A DNA stretch of 64,000 nucleotides from Eubacterium sp. AF16-48 (GTDB lineage: Bacteria > Bacillota > Clostridia > Lachnospirales > Lachnospiraceae), in the NCBI RefSeq assembly GCF_003479405.1, contig NZ_QUHB01000001.1:62001-126000 (forward strand). Direction: 5' to 3'. Position numbers and translations under genes: made by a program. Positions within the stretch are counted from its first letter, which is position 1; every line of letters starts with the position of its first letter. The notes under the pieces were generated by a model that worked only from the letters and a program-made list of their open reading frames with translations, searched no databases and was not told the origin of the DNA. Shown here one piece after another: positions 25,751 through 35,043 of the stretch.

Positions 25751-27079
25751 TTGAAAGTACTGTTTATATCATTAGGATGTGATAAGAATCTTGTGGATTC
25801 TGAGCATATGTCGGGAATACTTGAAAAAGCAGGTTATCAGTTTACTGATGATGAAAGAGAAGCTGATATTATAGTAATTAACAGCTGTTGCTTTATTAAT
25901 GATGCAAAGGAAGAAAGCATTAATACCATTTTTGAAATGGCAAGATACAAGGAAGAAGGAAATTGCAAGGCACTAGTGTTAGCAGGGTGTCTGGCACAGC
26001 GTTATTATTATGAAATTAAGGAAGAAATCCCTGAAATTGACATATGCATAGGAACAACGGCAATAGACAGCATTGCAGATGCACTTAATGATTTCTTTAA
26101 GGAAAAGGAAAAGGTTTTTTGTCTTAAGAATATTGATATTCATGCAGGGGAAAATGCACCGAGAAATTTATCCACATCAGGAAGTTATGCATATTTAAAA
26201 ATAGCAGAAGGTTGTGACAAACATTGCACATACTGTATTATTCCTAAAATAAGGGGAAATTACCGAAGCGTTAAGATGGAAGACGTTTTAAAAGAGGCTA
26301 AGGAGCTGGCTGAAAGCGGTGTAAAAGAACTTATTTTGGTGGCTCAGGAAACAACCATGTATGGTGTTGATTTATATGGCAAAAAATCATTACATGTTCT
26401 TTTAAAAGAACTGGCAAAAATTCCGGGAGTGTACTGGATCAGAGTATTATATTGCTATCCGGAAGAAATATATGATGAGTTAATAGATGTAATGGCATCA
26501 GAAAGTAAGATATGCCATTATCTGGATATTCCTATTCAGCATGCCAGTGATAATGTTTTAAAGAGAATGGGAAGAAGAACAGACAATAAACAGTTAAGAG
26601 ACATTATTGCAAAGCTTAGAAGTAAGATTCCGGACATTGTTCTTAGAACTACTCTAATTACAGGATTTCCGGGAGAAACCTGGGAAGACCATCAGATAAC
26701 CATGGAATTTGTTGATGAAATGGAATTTGACAGACTTGGAGTTTTTACATATTCAGCAGAGGAAAATACTCCGGCGGCTAATATGGAAGACCAGATAGAT
26801 GAAGAAGTAAAAATCTCCCGTCGTAATGAAATTATGGAATTACAACAGGAAATTGTATTTGAAAAGTCTGAAAAGCTTGTGGGAAGAGAGTTTGTTGCGC
26901 TTACAGAGGGACATATATCCGGTGAACATGCATATATGGGAAGAACATATATGGATATACCGGGAGTTGACAGTAATATTTTTATTGTAACAGACGAAGA
27001 ACTGATGACAGGAGATTTTGTAAAGGTAAAGGTTACCGGAACAAATGACTATGACCTGATTGGAGAATTGGTTTTGTAA
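25751..27079 (+). CDS. rimO: Ribosomal protein S12 methylthiotransferase RimO
   Basis: A 442-residue radical SAM methylthiotransferase: UPF0004 domain (ISLGCDKNLVDSEHM, NSCCFINDAKEES, LAGCLAQRY with three cluster cysteines), radical SAM motif CDKHCTYCIIPKIRGNYRS, and a C-terminal TRAM domain. GCDKN and the RimO-type PYRS-equivalent favour RimO over MiaB. It methylthiolates Asp88 (E. coli numbering) of S12. It starts at TTG 25751, 8 nt after AAGGAG. pgsA follows 15 nt downstream, the usual order. Confidence 0.95.
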   Translation: MKVLFISLGCDKNLVDSEHMSGILEKAGYQFTDDEREADIIVINSCCFINDAKEESINTIFEMARYKEEGNCKALVLAGCLAQRYYYEIKEEIPEIDICIGTTAIDSIADALNDFFKEKEKVFCLKNIDIHAGENAPRNLSTSGSYAYLKIAEGCDKHCTYCIIPKIRGNYRSVKMEDVLKEAKELAESGVKELILVAQETTMYGVDLYGKKSLHVLLKELAKIPGVYWIRVLYCYPEEIYDELIDVMASESKICHYLDIPIQHASDNVLKRMGRRTDNKQLRDIIAKLRSKIPDIVLRTTLITGFPGETWEDHQITMEFVDEMEFDRLGVFTYSAEENTPAANMEDQIDEEVKISRRNEIMELQQEIVFEKSEKLVGREFVALTEGHISGEHAYMGRTYMDIPGVDSNIFIVTDEELMTGDFVKVKVTGTNDYDLIGELVL

Positions 27080-27094
27080 AGTTTAGGAGGCTAT

Positions 27095-27625
27095 ATGAAT
27101 TTACCGAATAAATTGACAGTGTTTAGAATTTTGTGTATTCCTGTGTTTGTAATATTTTTACTTGCAGATGGGATTACATATAATAATTATATTGCAGTGG
27201 CAATATTTATATTGGCAAGTCTTACGGATTTTCTTGATGGAAAAATCGCAAGAAAATATAATTTGGTTACTAATTTTGGAAAATTTATGGATCCATTAGC
27301 GGATAAGCTATTGGTATGTTCAGCGCTTATCTGTCTTACACCGGATAAAATTCCTGCATGGATAGTTATAATTATTATTAGCAGGGAATTGTTTATCAGT
27401 GGATTTAGAACATTGGCTGCTGATCAGGGAATCGTCCTTGCAGCCGGTTGGTGGGGAAAGTTTAAAACAACATTTCAAATGTTGATGATTATAGTACTTA
27501 TATTAAATTTACCATATGCAGTATTTGATGTTATAGGAGAAATTCTTATATGGATTTCCCTTGCACTTACAATTATATCAATGATTGATTATGTGGTTAA
27601 AAATATAGATGTACTGAAGAATTAA
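27095..27625 (+). CDS. pgsA: CDP-diacylglycerol-glycerol-3-phosphate 3-phosphatidyltransferase
   Basis: A 176-residue integral membrane enzyme with the CDP-alcohol phosphotransferase motif D-G-x2-A-R-x8-G-x3-D-x3-D, seen as DGKIARKYN...GKFMDPLADK. It makes phosphatidylglycerophosphate, the committed step to phosphatidylglycerol. Start after TTTAGGAGG. Grouped with rimO. Confidence 0.95.
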   Translation: MNLPNKLTVFRILCIPVFVIFLLADGITYNNYIAVAIFILASLTDFLDGKIARKYNLVTNFGKFMDPLADKLLVCSALICLTPDKIPAWIVIIIISRELFISGFRTLAADQGIVLAAGWWGKFKTTFQMLMIIVLILNLPYAVFDVIGEILIWISLALTIISMIDYVVKNIDVLKN

Positions 27626-27651
27626 TTTATTTTATGCGAGGAGAAGGAATA

Positions 27652-28941
27652 ATGGCAGGGTACAATACTTTATCAAAAGAGCAGTTAAATGAGGAACTTG
27701 TAAAATTAAAGGAAGAATATGCAAAGATTCTTGAATCAGATATTAGTCTTGATATGTCAAGAGGAAAGCCGGGAGAAGACCAGTTAAATCTTTCCATGGG
27801 AATGATGAATGTTCTTGACGGAAATTCAGACTATAAGACAACAGTAGGTTTTGATTGCAGAAACTATGGACTTTTAGACGGAATACCTGAAGCAAAACAG
27901 ATGATGGCAGATATTATGGAAGTTTCACCGGAAAATGTTATAGTTTTCGGTAATGCAAGTTTGAACATTATGTATGATACCGTGTCACGTTCATTTACAC
28001 ATGGTGTGTTAGGTGAAACACCTTGGTGTAAATTAGATAAGGTAAAGTGGTTATGTCCTGTTCCGGGATATGACAGACATTTTTCCATAACAGAATTTTT
28101 TGGCGTGGAAATGATTAATGTGCCAATGAATGAAGATGGTCCTGATATGGATATGGTAGAAAAGCTTGTATCAGAGGATGAGGCAATAAAAGGTATCTGG
28201 TGTGTACCGAAGTACGCAAACCCAACAGGAGTGGCTTATTCAGATGAAGTTGTAAGACGTTTTGCGGCCCTTAAGCCGGCAGCAAAGGATTTTAGAATAT
28301 TCTGGGATAATGCTTATGCAATTCATCATTTATATGAAGATGAAAGCAAACAGGAAAAAATATTAAATATATTGGAAGAATGTGAAAAAGCAGGAAATCC
28401 TGATATGGTATATGAGTTTGCTTCAACATCAAAGGTTTCATTCCCGGGTTCAGGTGTGGCAGCAATGGCTACATCAAAGGCAAATATTGCTTTTATTAAG
28501 AAACAGATGGGCATTCAGACTATTGGATATGACAAAATTAATCAGTTAAGACATGTTAAGTTTTTTAAGGATTTTGATGGTGTAAAAGCACACATGATGA
28601 AACACGCAGCTCTTTTAAGACCAAAGTTTGATGCTGTATTATCAATGCTTGACAAGGAATTAAAGGATGCGGAAATTGCCGCATGGACAAAACCACAGGG
28701 CGGTTACTTTATTTCATTAGATGTAATGGAAGGCTGTGCAAAGAAGGTTGTTTCAATGTGTAAGGATGCAGGTATGATTCTTACAGGAGCAGGAGCAACG
28801 TACCCATATGGAAAGGATCCAAAGGACAGCAATATAAGAATTGCACCATCCTATGCAACACCTGAAGATTTAGTTAAGGCAAGCAAGATCCTTATAGTTT
28901 GTACAAAGATTGCCACAATTGAAAAAATGCTTGAAGCATAA
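27652..28941 (+). CDS. PLP-dependent aminotransferase (aspartate aminotransferase subgroup Ic-like)
   Basis: A 429-residue fold-type I aminotransferase. LDMSRGKPGEDQLNLS at the N-terminus, NPTGVAYSDE, DNAYAIHHLYED and the Schiff-base lysine in STSKVSFPGSGVAAMA (K following TS) match the group labelled Asp_aminotransf in family databases. Substrate preference cannot be read with certainty; aspartate or alanine are likely. The start is ATG 27652 after GAGGAG; an in-frame ATG 18 nt upstream overlaps that site. A terminator follows. Confidence 0.85.
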   Translation: MAGYNTLSKEQLNEELVKLKEEYAKILESDISLDMSRGKPGEDQLNLSMGMMNVLDGNSDYKTTVGFDCRNYGLLDGIPEAKQMMADIMEVSPENVIVFGNASLNIMYDTVSRSFTHGVLGETPWCKLDKVKWLCPVPGYDRHFSITEFFGVEMINVPMNEDGPDMDMVEKLVSEDEAIKGIWCVPKYANPTGVAYSDEVVRRFAALKPAAKDFRIFWDNAYAIHHLYEDESKQEKILNILEECEKAGNPDMVYEFASTSKVSFPGSGVAAMATSKANIAFIKKQMGIQTIGYDKINQLRHVKFFKDFDGVKAHMMKHAALLRPKFDAVLSMLDKELKDAEIAAWTKPQGGYFISLDVMEGCAKKVVSMCKDAGMILTGAGATYPYGKDPKDSNIRIAPSYATPEDLVKASKILIVCTKIATIEKMLEA

Positions 28942-28964
28942 ATTAATTATAAAATATATAGAAG

Positions 28965-29000
28965 AGCCATAACTGTATTTTAGTGCAGATATGGCTTTTT
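28965..29000 (+). terminator. Intrinsic terminator after the aminotransferase gene
   Basis: AGCCATAACTGTA pairs with TGCAGATATGGCT around a 6-nt loop, then TTTTT. Confidence 0.82.
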
Positions 29001-29140
29001 GTTTTCTTTAGAAAATGCATAAAAATAAATTTCCCTATAACAAATGCAAATAAATAATTAAATTTGGGTTAAAATTTTTATTATATTATTGTATAATATG
29101 AACAGATTATAACGTAAATACTATGAAGAGAGGTTTTAAA

Positions 29141-30037
29141 ATGGCAGAACACATAATTGAAAATGACTATTTAAAAGTAACTATAGAAGATAAAGGGGCA
29201 GAACTTGTAAGTGTGTATGACAAGGAAAATAATGAGGAGCGTATATGGTGTGCAAATCCTGACGTATGGAACAGACATGCACCAATTTTATTTCCTTTTG
29301 TAGGAAAGGTAAATAATGGAGTTTATAGATATAATGGAAAAGAATACGAGATGAAAACACAGCATGGATTTGCAAGGGATAGGAAATTTGAACTTGTAGC
29401 TGAAACAGAAAACAGTATTTCCCATTGTTTAAAGGCTGATGAAGAAAGTCTTAAAATCTATCCATTTGATTTTGAATTAACAGTTACTCACAGATTTTCA
29501 GCAGACAATCCAAGAATGGTAGAGGTGGAATGGGAAGTTAAGAATAATGGCACCGATGATATGTATTATTCTATTGGAGGACACCCGGGATTTGCCATTC
29601 CAAGAGATAACAGATGTAGCAGAGAGGATTATTATCTGGAATTTCCTGAAAAGGCATTTGCCCATTACATTCTTATAAATCAAAGCAATGGTTTAGCATA
29701 TCCGGATGAATCACATCCTCTTGTATTAAACAAAAATGCATGTCATATTGCAAGAAATATGTTTGATAAGGATGCACTGATTTTTGAAAACAGTCAGTTA
29801 CATACGGTGAGGATATTAAAACCTGACAGAACACCATTTATTTCACTTTATTGTGCAGGTTTTCCATATGTAGGTATATGGTCAAAGGGAGAGGCTGATT
29901 TTGTTTGTATTGAGCCGTGGTATGGCAGAACAGATAACGATGGCTTTACCGGAGAATTAAAGGACAAGGCTGGAGAGTGCAAATTATCAGCTAATAATGA
30001 AAAAAATATATCTTATGGAATAGAGTTTCATAAATAA
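29141..30037 (+). CDS. Aldose 1-epimerase family protein (LacX-like)
   Basis: A 298-residue galactose-mutarotase-like protein: IIENDYLKVTIEDKGAELVSVYDKE, APILFPFVGKVNNG, QHGFARDRKFEL and YYSIGGHPGFAIP with the conserved His, and CIEPWYGRTDNDGF near the end. The shorter LacX-type branch often stands alone, as here. It interconverts sugar anomers; which sugar is unknown. ATG 29141 follows AGAGGTT; an ATG 18 nt upstream overlaps it. A TATAAT at 29092-29097 may be the -10. Confidence 0.86.
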   Translation: MAEHIIENDYLKVTIEDKGAELVSVYDKENNEERIWCANPDVWNRHAPILFPFVGKVNNGVYRYNGKEYEMKTQHGFARDRKFELVAETENSISHCLKADEESLKIYPFDFELTVTHRFSADNPRMVEVEWEVKNNGTDDMYYSIGGHPGFAIPRDNRCSREDYYLEFPEKAFAHYILINQSNGLAYPDESHPLVLNKNACHIARNMFDKDALIFENSQLHTVRILKPDRTPFISLYCAGFPYVGIWSKGEADFVCIEPWYGRTDNDGFTGELKDKAGECKLSANNEKNISYGIEFHK

Positions 30038-30096
30038 TATCTGAAAAAAATAAAATTGTGTTATACTTGCATAAGGTTAATATATGTGTTAGTCTA

Positions 30097-30191
30097 TTAG
30101 AAGATATTAGGGAGTAGTTCACAACGTAAGTTGGTGCACTTGTCGTCATCACGTTTTTTTAAAACCGGGAAGTGCAGTTAGAACATTCTAA
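30097..30191 (+). promoter_or_regulatory. yybP-ykoY type Mn(II) riboswitch aptamer
   Basis: The leader carries the family landmarks in order: GGGAGTAG (30110-30117), a CAAC-GTAA-GTTG hairpin (30122-30133), a helix GCACTT/AAGTGC (30136-30141 with 30170-30175) enclosing GTCGTCA (30142-30148) and ACCGG (30164-30168). The two conserved internal strands form the Mn-binding pocket in solved structures of this class. A terminator follows at once. It precedes a P-type ATPase, a known target type for this riboswitch. Confidence 0.85.
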
Positions 30192-30247
30192 AAGAACGAG
30201 ACTTTTATCGCCGTTATTTTTGTGCGATAAAGGTCTCGTTCTTTTTT
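30192..30247 (+). terminator. Riboswitch expression platform: intrinsic terminator
   Basis: AAGAACGAGAC...TTTATCGC pairs with GCGATAAA...GTCTCGTTCTT around a 12-nt loop, followed by TTTTTT. AGTCT (30091-30095) and TTAG (30097-30100) upstream of the aptamer are complementary to AGACT (30199-30203) and CTAA (30188-30191), so a competing antiterminator pairing is possible. Confidence 0.88.
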
Positions 30248-30285
30248 CGCATAAAAATACTTATTAAGTATTTGAGGAGGTCTAT

Positions 30286-32907
30286 ATGAAAGAGTTTTGG
30301 AGAATGGGAAAAGAAGAAGTTCTAAAGGAATTAGGAGTTTCTCAACAGGGACTGGCTGGTAAAGATGTGGAAAGCAGAAAAGAAAAATATGGAGAAAACA
30401 TTTTAGAGGAGGCACATAAGAAAAGCATATTTAGAATTTTTGTGGAACAATTTGCTGATTTGTTAGTAGCCATATTGGTAGTTGCAGCTATTATTTCAGC
30501 TGTTTCAGGAAGCGTTGAAAGTACAATTGTTATAATAGTTGTTCTTATTATGAATGCTATATTAGGTACTGTACAATATGTAAAAGCCGAGAAATCATTG
30601 GAAAGCCTTAAGGAGCTATCATCCCCAATGGTTAAGGTGAAAAGAGACGGACAAAAACTTGAAATTAAATCTTCGGAAATCGTTGTGGGAGATGTGATTT
30701 TGGTGGAAGCCGGAGACGTCATTGGGGCAGATGGCAGGATTTTGGAAAGTTATTCATTAAAGGTTAATGAAAGTTCTCTTACAGGGGAAGCCTCAGAGGT
30801 AGAAAAGAACAATAGAATTATTAACGAAGAAGTGGCATTGGCTGACAGAAAAAATATGGTATATACCGGAAGCTTAGTAGTTTATGGACGTGGAGAAATG
30901 GTAGTTACTGCTGTGGGAATGGATACGGAACTAGGAAAAATAGCAGGAATGATAAATGCCGTAGGGGACAATAAAACACCATTACAGCAAAATCTTGATA
31001 AATTTAGTAAAGGCCTTGCCATTGCCATTATGATTATAAGTGCCATTGTGTTTGCATTATATTTGTACCGTGGAACTAATCCGCTGGATGCACTGATGTT
31101 TGCGGTGGCACTGGCTGTGGCTGCAATACCTGAGGCATTAGGGTCTATAGTTACCATTGTTCAGGCAATTGGAACAAGTAAAATGGCAAGGGAAAATGCC
31201 ATAATAAAGGATTTAAAAGCAGTGGAAAGCCTTGGATGTGTTTCTGTTGTATGTTCAGATAAAACAGGAACCCTTACTAAAAACAAAATGACTGTAAAAG
31301 AAATTTTCACAGCTGGAAGGAATATAAAGCCGGAAGAAATTGATTTAACTAAGGATGTACACAGATATCTTATATATGATGCTGTTATTGCCAATGATGC
31401 TATTTTGTCTAATGGGAAATACATTGGTGATCCTACTGAGTACTCATTAATGGAAATGGCAGATAACGTTAATTTAAATCAGCAGAAGAAGCTGGATACA
31501 GATTTCATTAGAAAATGGATTAACAGAATGGGGGAAATTCCTTTTGATTCAGACAGAAAAATGATGAGTGTCAAATGTAAGCTGCATGGAAGGGAGACCA
31601 TTCTTACTAAAGGGGCACCGGACTTACTTATAGAAAAATGTATCCGGGTAAAACATGAAAATAAAGTGGTTGATATGACAATTAACGAGAAGGAGCAAAT
31701 TGTTAAGGCATACGAAAAGTTTTCAGAAAATGGACTAAGGGTTCTTGCTTTTGCATACAAGGAAACTAACCATAAGTTAGGATTAGAGGAGGAATGTGAC
31801 TATACATTTATTGGATTAGTTGCTATGGCAGATCCTCTCAGGGAGGAAACGATTCCTGCGGTTATGGATGCTAAAAGTGCAGGCATAAAAACAGTCATGA
31901 TTACAGGAGACCACAAAACGACAGCTGTAGCCATTGCTAAGGAAGCAGGAATATACCGGGAAGGGGATATGGCTATTACAGGTCTTATGCTGGATAAAAA
32001 AGATGATGAGTGGCTTAATGAAAACGTTGAAAATATTTCGGTGTATGCCAGAGTTTCTCCGGAAAATAAAATAAGAATAGTTAAGGCATGGCAAAACAGA
32101 GGACATATTACAGCTATGACCGGTGATGGGGTAAATGACGCACCGGCACTTAAAAAGGCGGATGTAGGCATAGCCATGGGAATAACAGGGACAGAGGTTT
32201 CTAAAGATGCTGCAACCATGATTTTGGCAGATGATAATTTTGCAACTATTATTAAGGCAGTTTCTAATGGAAGAAATGTATTTAGAAACATTAAAAATGC
32301 CATTATATTTCTTTTATCCGGTAACATGGCAGGAATCCTTACTGTTCTTTATACAGTTTTATTAGGGCTTCCGGCACCATTTACGCCGGTACACCTTTTG
32401 TTTATGAACTTACTGACAGATTCCCTTCCGGCAATTGCCATTGGAATGGAACCGTCAGATAAGTCATTGCTTAGAATGCCTCCTAGAAATCATAAAGAGG
32501 GACTTTTAACAAAAGATTTTATACAAAAAATCCTGATTCAAGGTGGTTTAGTTGCAATTGCAACAGTAATTTCTTATTATATAGGTTTAAATGTAAGTAG
32601 TGGATTTGCCACAACAATGGCATTTTTAACATTAACCATAGCAAGATTGTTCCACTGCTTTAATTGCAGAAATGATAAACCAATATCAAAGATAAAATTA
32701 TTGTCAAATAAGTTTAGCGTAATGGCATTTGTGGCAGGACTTATCTTTATTGGTGGAGTTATTGTTATAACACCTCTTAGTGGCTTGTTTGATATTGCAA
32801 ATATAGGAGTAAGAAATCTGGTATTTGCCATTGCACTGGCTTTTGCACCAACAGCTTTAATACAGCTGTATAAAATGGTATTATATAAGGGAAGGAATGA
32901 AAAGTAA
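30286..32907 (+). CDS. P-type cation ATPase, probable Mn(II) (or Ca(II)) exporter
   Basis: An 873-residue P2-type ATPase: actuator motif LTGEASE, phosphorylation site Asp325 in SDKTGTLT, KGAPDLLIEKC, MITGDHKTTA and hinge TGDGVNDAPAL, with about ten membrane helices. The M4 motif is PEALGS (282-287) in place of the PEGLP of classical calcium pumps. The same kind of protein in lactococci and streptococci exports Mn(II) under a yybP-ykoY riboswitch. The riboswitch-terminator upstream argues for Mn(II) efflux here, although most annotation would say calcium. Start after GAGGAGG. Confidence 0.9.
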   Translation: MKEFWRMGKEEVLKELGVSQQGLAGKDVESRKEKYGENILEEAHKKSIFRIFVEQFADLLVAILVVAAIISAVSGSVESTIVIIVVLIMNAILGTVQYVKAEKSLESLKELSSPMVKVKRDGQKLEIKSSEIVVGDVILVEAGDVIGADGRILESYSLKVNESSLTGEASEVEKNNRIINEEVALADRKNMVYTGSLVVYGRGEMVVTAVGMDTELGKIAGMINAVGDNKTPLQQNLDKFSKGLAIAIMIISAIVFALYLYRGTNPLDALMFAVALAVAAIPEALGSIVTIVQAIGTSKMARENAIIKDLKAVESLGCVSVVCSDKTGTLTKNKMTVKEIFTAGRNIKPEEIDLTKDVHRYLIYDAVIANDAILSNGKYIGDPTEYSLMEMADNVNLNQQKKLDTDFIRKWINRMGEIPFDSDRKMMSVKCKLHGRETILTKGAPDLLIEKCIRVKHENKVVDMTINEKEQIVKAYEKFSENGLRVLAFAYKETNHKLGLEEECDYTFIGLVAMADPLREETIPAVMDAKSAGIKTVMITGDHKTTAVAIAKEAGIYREGDMAITGLMLDKKDDEWLNENVENISVYARVSPENKIRIVKAWQNRGHITAMTGDGVNDAPALKKADVGIAMGITGTEVSKDAATMILADDNFATIIKAVSNGRNVFRNIKNAIIFLLSGNMAGILTVLYTVLLGLPAPFTPVHLLFMNLLTDSLPAIAIGMEPSDKSLLRMPPRNHKEGLLTKDFIQKILIQGGLVAIATVISYYIGLNVSSGFATTMAFLTLTIARLFHCFNCRNDKPISKIKLLSNKFSVMAFVAGLIFIGGVIVITPLSGLFDIANIGVRNLVFAIALAFAPTALIQLYKMVLYKGRNEK

Positions 32908-32978
32908 AATATATTAGGGATAAATTGTATTAAAAAAAGTGGATATACTAAAAGTGATAAGACGAAAGGAGATACGTT

Positions 32979-33290
32979 ATGGCAGTAGTTGAAATAACAA
33001 AGGATAATTTTGAGCAGACAGTTTTAAAGGCAGATAAGCCTGTTTTAGTAGATTTTTGGGCAGAATGGTGCGGACCATGTCAGATGATGGGACCAATTGT
33101 TGACGAAGTTGCAGAAGAGAGAGATGATATAATCATAGGCAAACTCAACGTTGACACACAGCCGGAAACTGCTTTGAGATATAATGTAATGTCAATTCCA
33201 ACATTAATATTATTTGAAAATGGTGAGGAAGCACAGAAATCTATTGGACTCATATCTAAGGAAGAGTTATTAGAACTTATTAATAAATAA
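32979..33290 (+). CDS. trxA: Thioredoxin
   Basis: A 103-residue thioredoxin with the active site WCGPC (30-34), the DFWAEWCGPC strand-helix and the cis-proline in MSIPTLILFENG. It reduces protein disulfides and is recycled by the thioredoxin reductase encoded 145 nt downstream. Start after CGAAAGGAG. A TATACT at 32944-32949 could be a -10. Confidence 0.97.
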   Translation: MAVVEITKDNFEQTVLKADKPVLVDFWAEWCGPCQMMGPIVDEVAEERDDIIIGKLNVDTQPETALRYNVMSIPTLILFENGEEAQKSIGLISKEELLELINK

Positions 33291-33300
33291 TTATAGTTTA

Positions 33301-33344
33301 AAACGGACGGGTATATATAGAATAATATACACATCCGTTTTTTT
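33301..33344 (+). terminator. Intrinsic terminator after trxA
   Basis: AAACGGA (33301-33307) pairs with TCCGTTT (33334-33340), with an inner GTATAT/ATATAC pairing, then a T-run. Confidence 0.85.
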
Positions 33345-33435
33345 ATGATAAAATTTATGGTGTAATGAATTTCGTGGGAAACGACTTTTTTATATCAAAG
33401 TTATTTGATAAAATTTCTAGGTTAAGGACAAGATT

Positions 33436-34350
33436 ATGTATGATGTTATTGTAATTGGCGCAGGTACTGCCGGAATGACGGCAGGAATATATGCAAGACG
33501 TGCCGGGAAAAAAGTTTTAATAATTGAGGGAAAAAATTATGGCGGACAAATAATAAATACTCCGGAGGTTGAAAATTATCCGGGAATTTCAAAGGTGTCC
33601 GGATTTACTTTTGCAAATAATCTTTATAATCAGACAAGAGAATTAGGCACTGAATTTAAGTTTGAAGAAGTTATTAAAATTCAGAATAATTCCGGTTATA
33701 AAGTAGTGGTAACTAATAAGACTAAGTATCAGGGAAAAACCGTGATTATAGCTACCGGGGCTAAAAACAGACCCTTAGGAGTTAATAACGAAGATAAACT
33801 AACCGGTGCAGGTGTTTCTTATTGTGCAACCTGTGACGGGGCATTTTTCAGAGGAAAAGATGTGGCAGTTGTAGGTGGAGGAAACACGGCATTAGAGGAT
33901 GCATTGTTTTTGTCTGATTATTGTAATTTGGTCTATGTTGTTCATAGACGAAATGAATTTAGGGGGGAAAAGGGACTGACAGATATTTTAAAAGAAAAAG
34001 GCAATGTGAAATTTGTTTTTGACAGTGTTGTAAAGTCAATAAAAGGAGAGCAATCAGTAGAAGGACTGGAAATATTAAATGTTAAAAAGAATACATTATC
34101 TGAAATAAAGGTTCAGGGAGCGTTTATAGCAATTGGACAAATGCCTGACAATGAAAAATTTTCAGATATGGTAGAATTAGATGGTAAAGGTTATATAAAG
34201 GCGGATGAAACATGTACTACAAATACGGAAGGTGTATTTGTGGCAGGAGATTGCAGAACAAAACAGGTAAGACAGCTTACAACAGCAGCATCAGATGGAG
34301 CTGTTGCGGCTTTAGCTGCCTGTTCATATATTAATAAAATAAATCAATAG
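33436..34350 (+). CDS. trxB: Thioredoxin reductase
   Basis: A 304-residue FAD/NAD(P)H disulfide reductase: GAGTAGMTAGIYARR (FAD Rossmann), redox cysteines CATC (130-133) in GVSYCATCDGAFF, GGGNTALEDALFL (NADPH Rossmann) and the C-terminal GVFVAGDCRTKQVRQLTTAASDGAVAA. The family uses NADPH or, in some clostridia, ferredoxin-type donors; the HRR-type NADPH signature here reads HRRNEFRG. It is 9 nt ahead of a response regulator gene and probably cotranscribed with it. Confidence 0.95.
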   Translation: MYDVIVIGAGTAGMTAGIYARRAGKKVLIIEGKNYGGQIINTPEVENYPGISKVSGFTFANNLYNQTRELGTEFKFEEVIKIQNNSGYKVVVTNKTKYQGKTVIIATGAKNRPLGVNNEDKLTGAGVSYCATCDGAFFRGKDVAVVGGGNTALEDALFLSDYCNLVYVVHRRNEFRGEKGLTDILKEKGNVKFVFDSVVKSIKGEQSVEGLEILNVKKNTLSEIKVQGAFIAIGQMPDNEKFSDMVELDGKGYIKADETCTTNTEGVFVAGDCRTKQVRQLTTAASDGAVAALAACSYINKINQ

Positions 34351-34359
34351 GAGTACGAG

Positions 34360-35043
34360 ATGGATAAGAAAACAATATTAATTGTTGAGGATGAAGACAA
34401 ATTAAGAATGACAGTTGCGGATTTCCTAAAAATTTATGATTACGAAATATTAGAGGCAAAAGACGGAGAATGTGCAATAAAAGTTTTTGAAGAAAACATT
34501 AAGAAAATTGATTTAGTGTTATTGGATATAATGCTACCTGTATTTGACGGACAATATGTGTTAAAGAAAATACGTGAATTGTCTGAAGTTCCGGTTATAA
34601 TGATGACTGCCAAATCAGGAGATTATGAACAGATAAAAAGTTTTGGAAACGGTGTTGATGATTACATCAAAAAGCCTTTCATGCTGGTTTTATTAAAAGC
34701 AAGAATCGAGGCTGTATTAAAAAGAGTAACGAAACCTGAAACAATAGTGGATGAATTAGAGGCAGGAGCCATTAAGTTAGATTGTGCTGCAAGAAAGGCA
34801 TATGTAAATGGTAAGTATTTTGTAACAACTCCTAAGGAGTTTGATGTTTTGCGTTTTATGCTTAAGAATCAAAAAGTTACTTTAACAAGAGAACAGATTT
34901 TAAATGCGGTCTGGGGTGAAGAATACGATGGCACCTATAGAACCGTTGATACAATAATTAAGCAGATTAGAATAAAATTAGGTGATTGCCAAAGTTATAT
35001 AAAATCAATTTATGGTGTTGGATATATATTTGAGGTGGAATAA
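34360..35043 (+). CDS. OmpR/PhoB-family response regulator
   Basis: 227 residues: receiver domain with ILIVEDEDK and phosphoacceptor Asp56 in DLVLLDIMLPVFDG, Lys in DDYIKKPF; C-terminal winged helix ending in YRTVDTIIKQIRIKLGDCQSYIKSIYGVGYIFEV. The stop codon overlaps the next ATG by one base, so it is coupled to its kinase. The regulon is unknown; trxB directly upstream hints at, but does not prove, a link to redox state. Confidence 0.95.
   Translation: MDKKTILIVEDEDKLRMTVADFLKIYDYEILEAKDGECAIKVFEENIKKIDLVLLDIMLPVFDGQYVLKKIRELSEVPVIMMTAKSGDYEQIKSFGNGVDDYIKKPFMLVLLKARIEAVLKRVTKPETIVDELEAGAIKLDCAARKAYVNGKYFVTTPKEFDVLRFMLKNQKVTLTREQILNAVWGEEYDGTYRTVDTIIKQIRIKLGDCQSYIKSIYGVGYIFEVE

Noticed and set aside
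31800..32327. 175-codon open frame antisense to the P-type ATPase gene
   Set aside because: It mirrors the strongly conserved hinge region of the ATPase and has no own signals.
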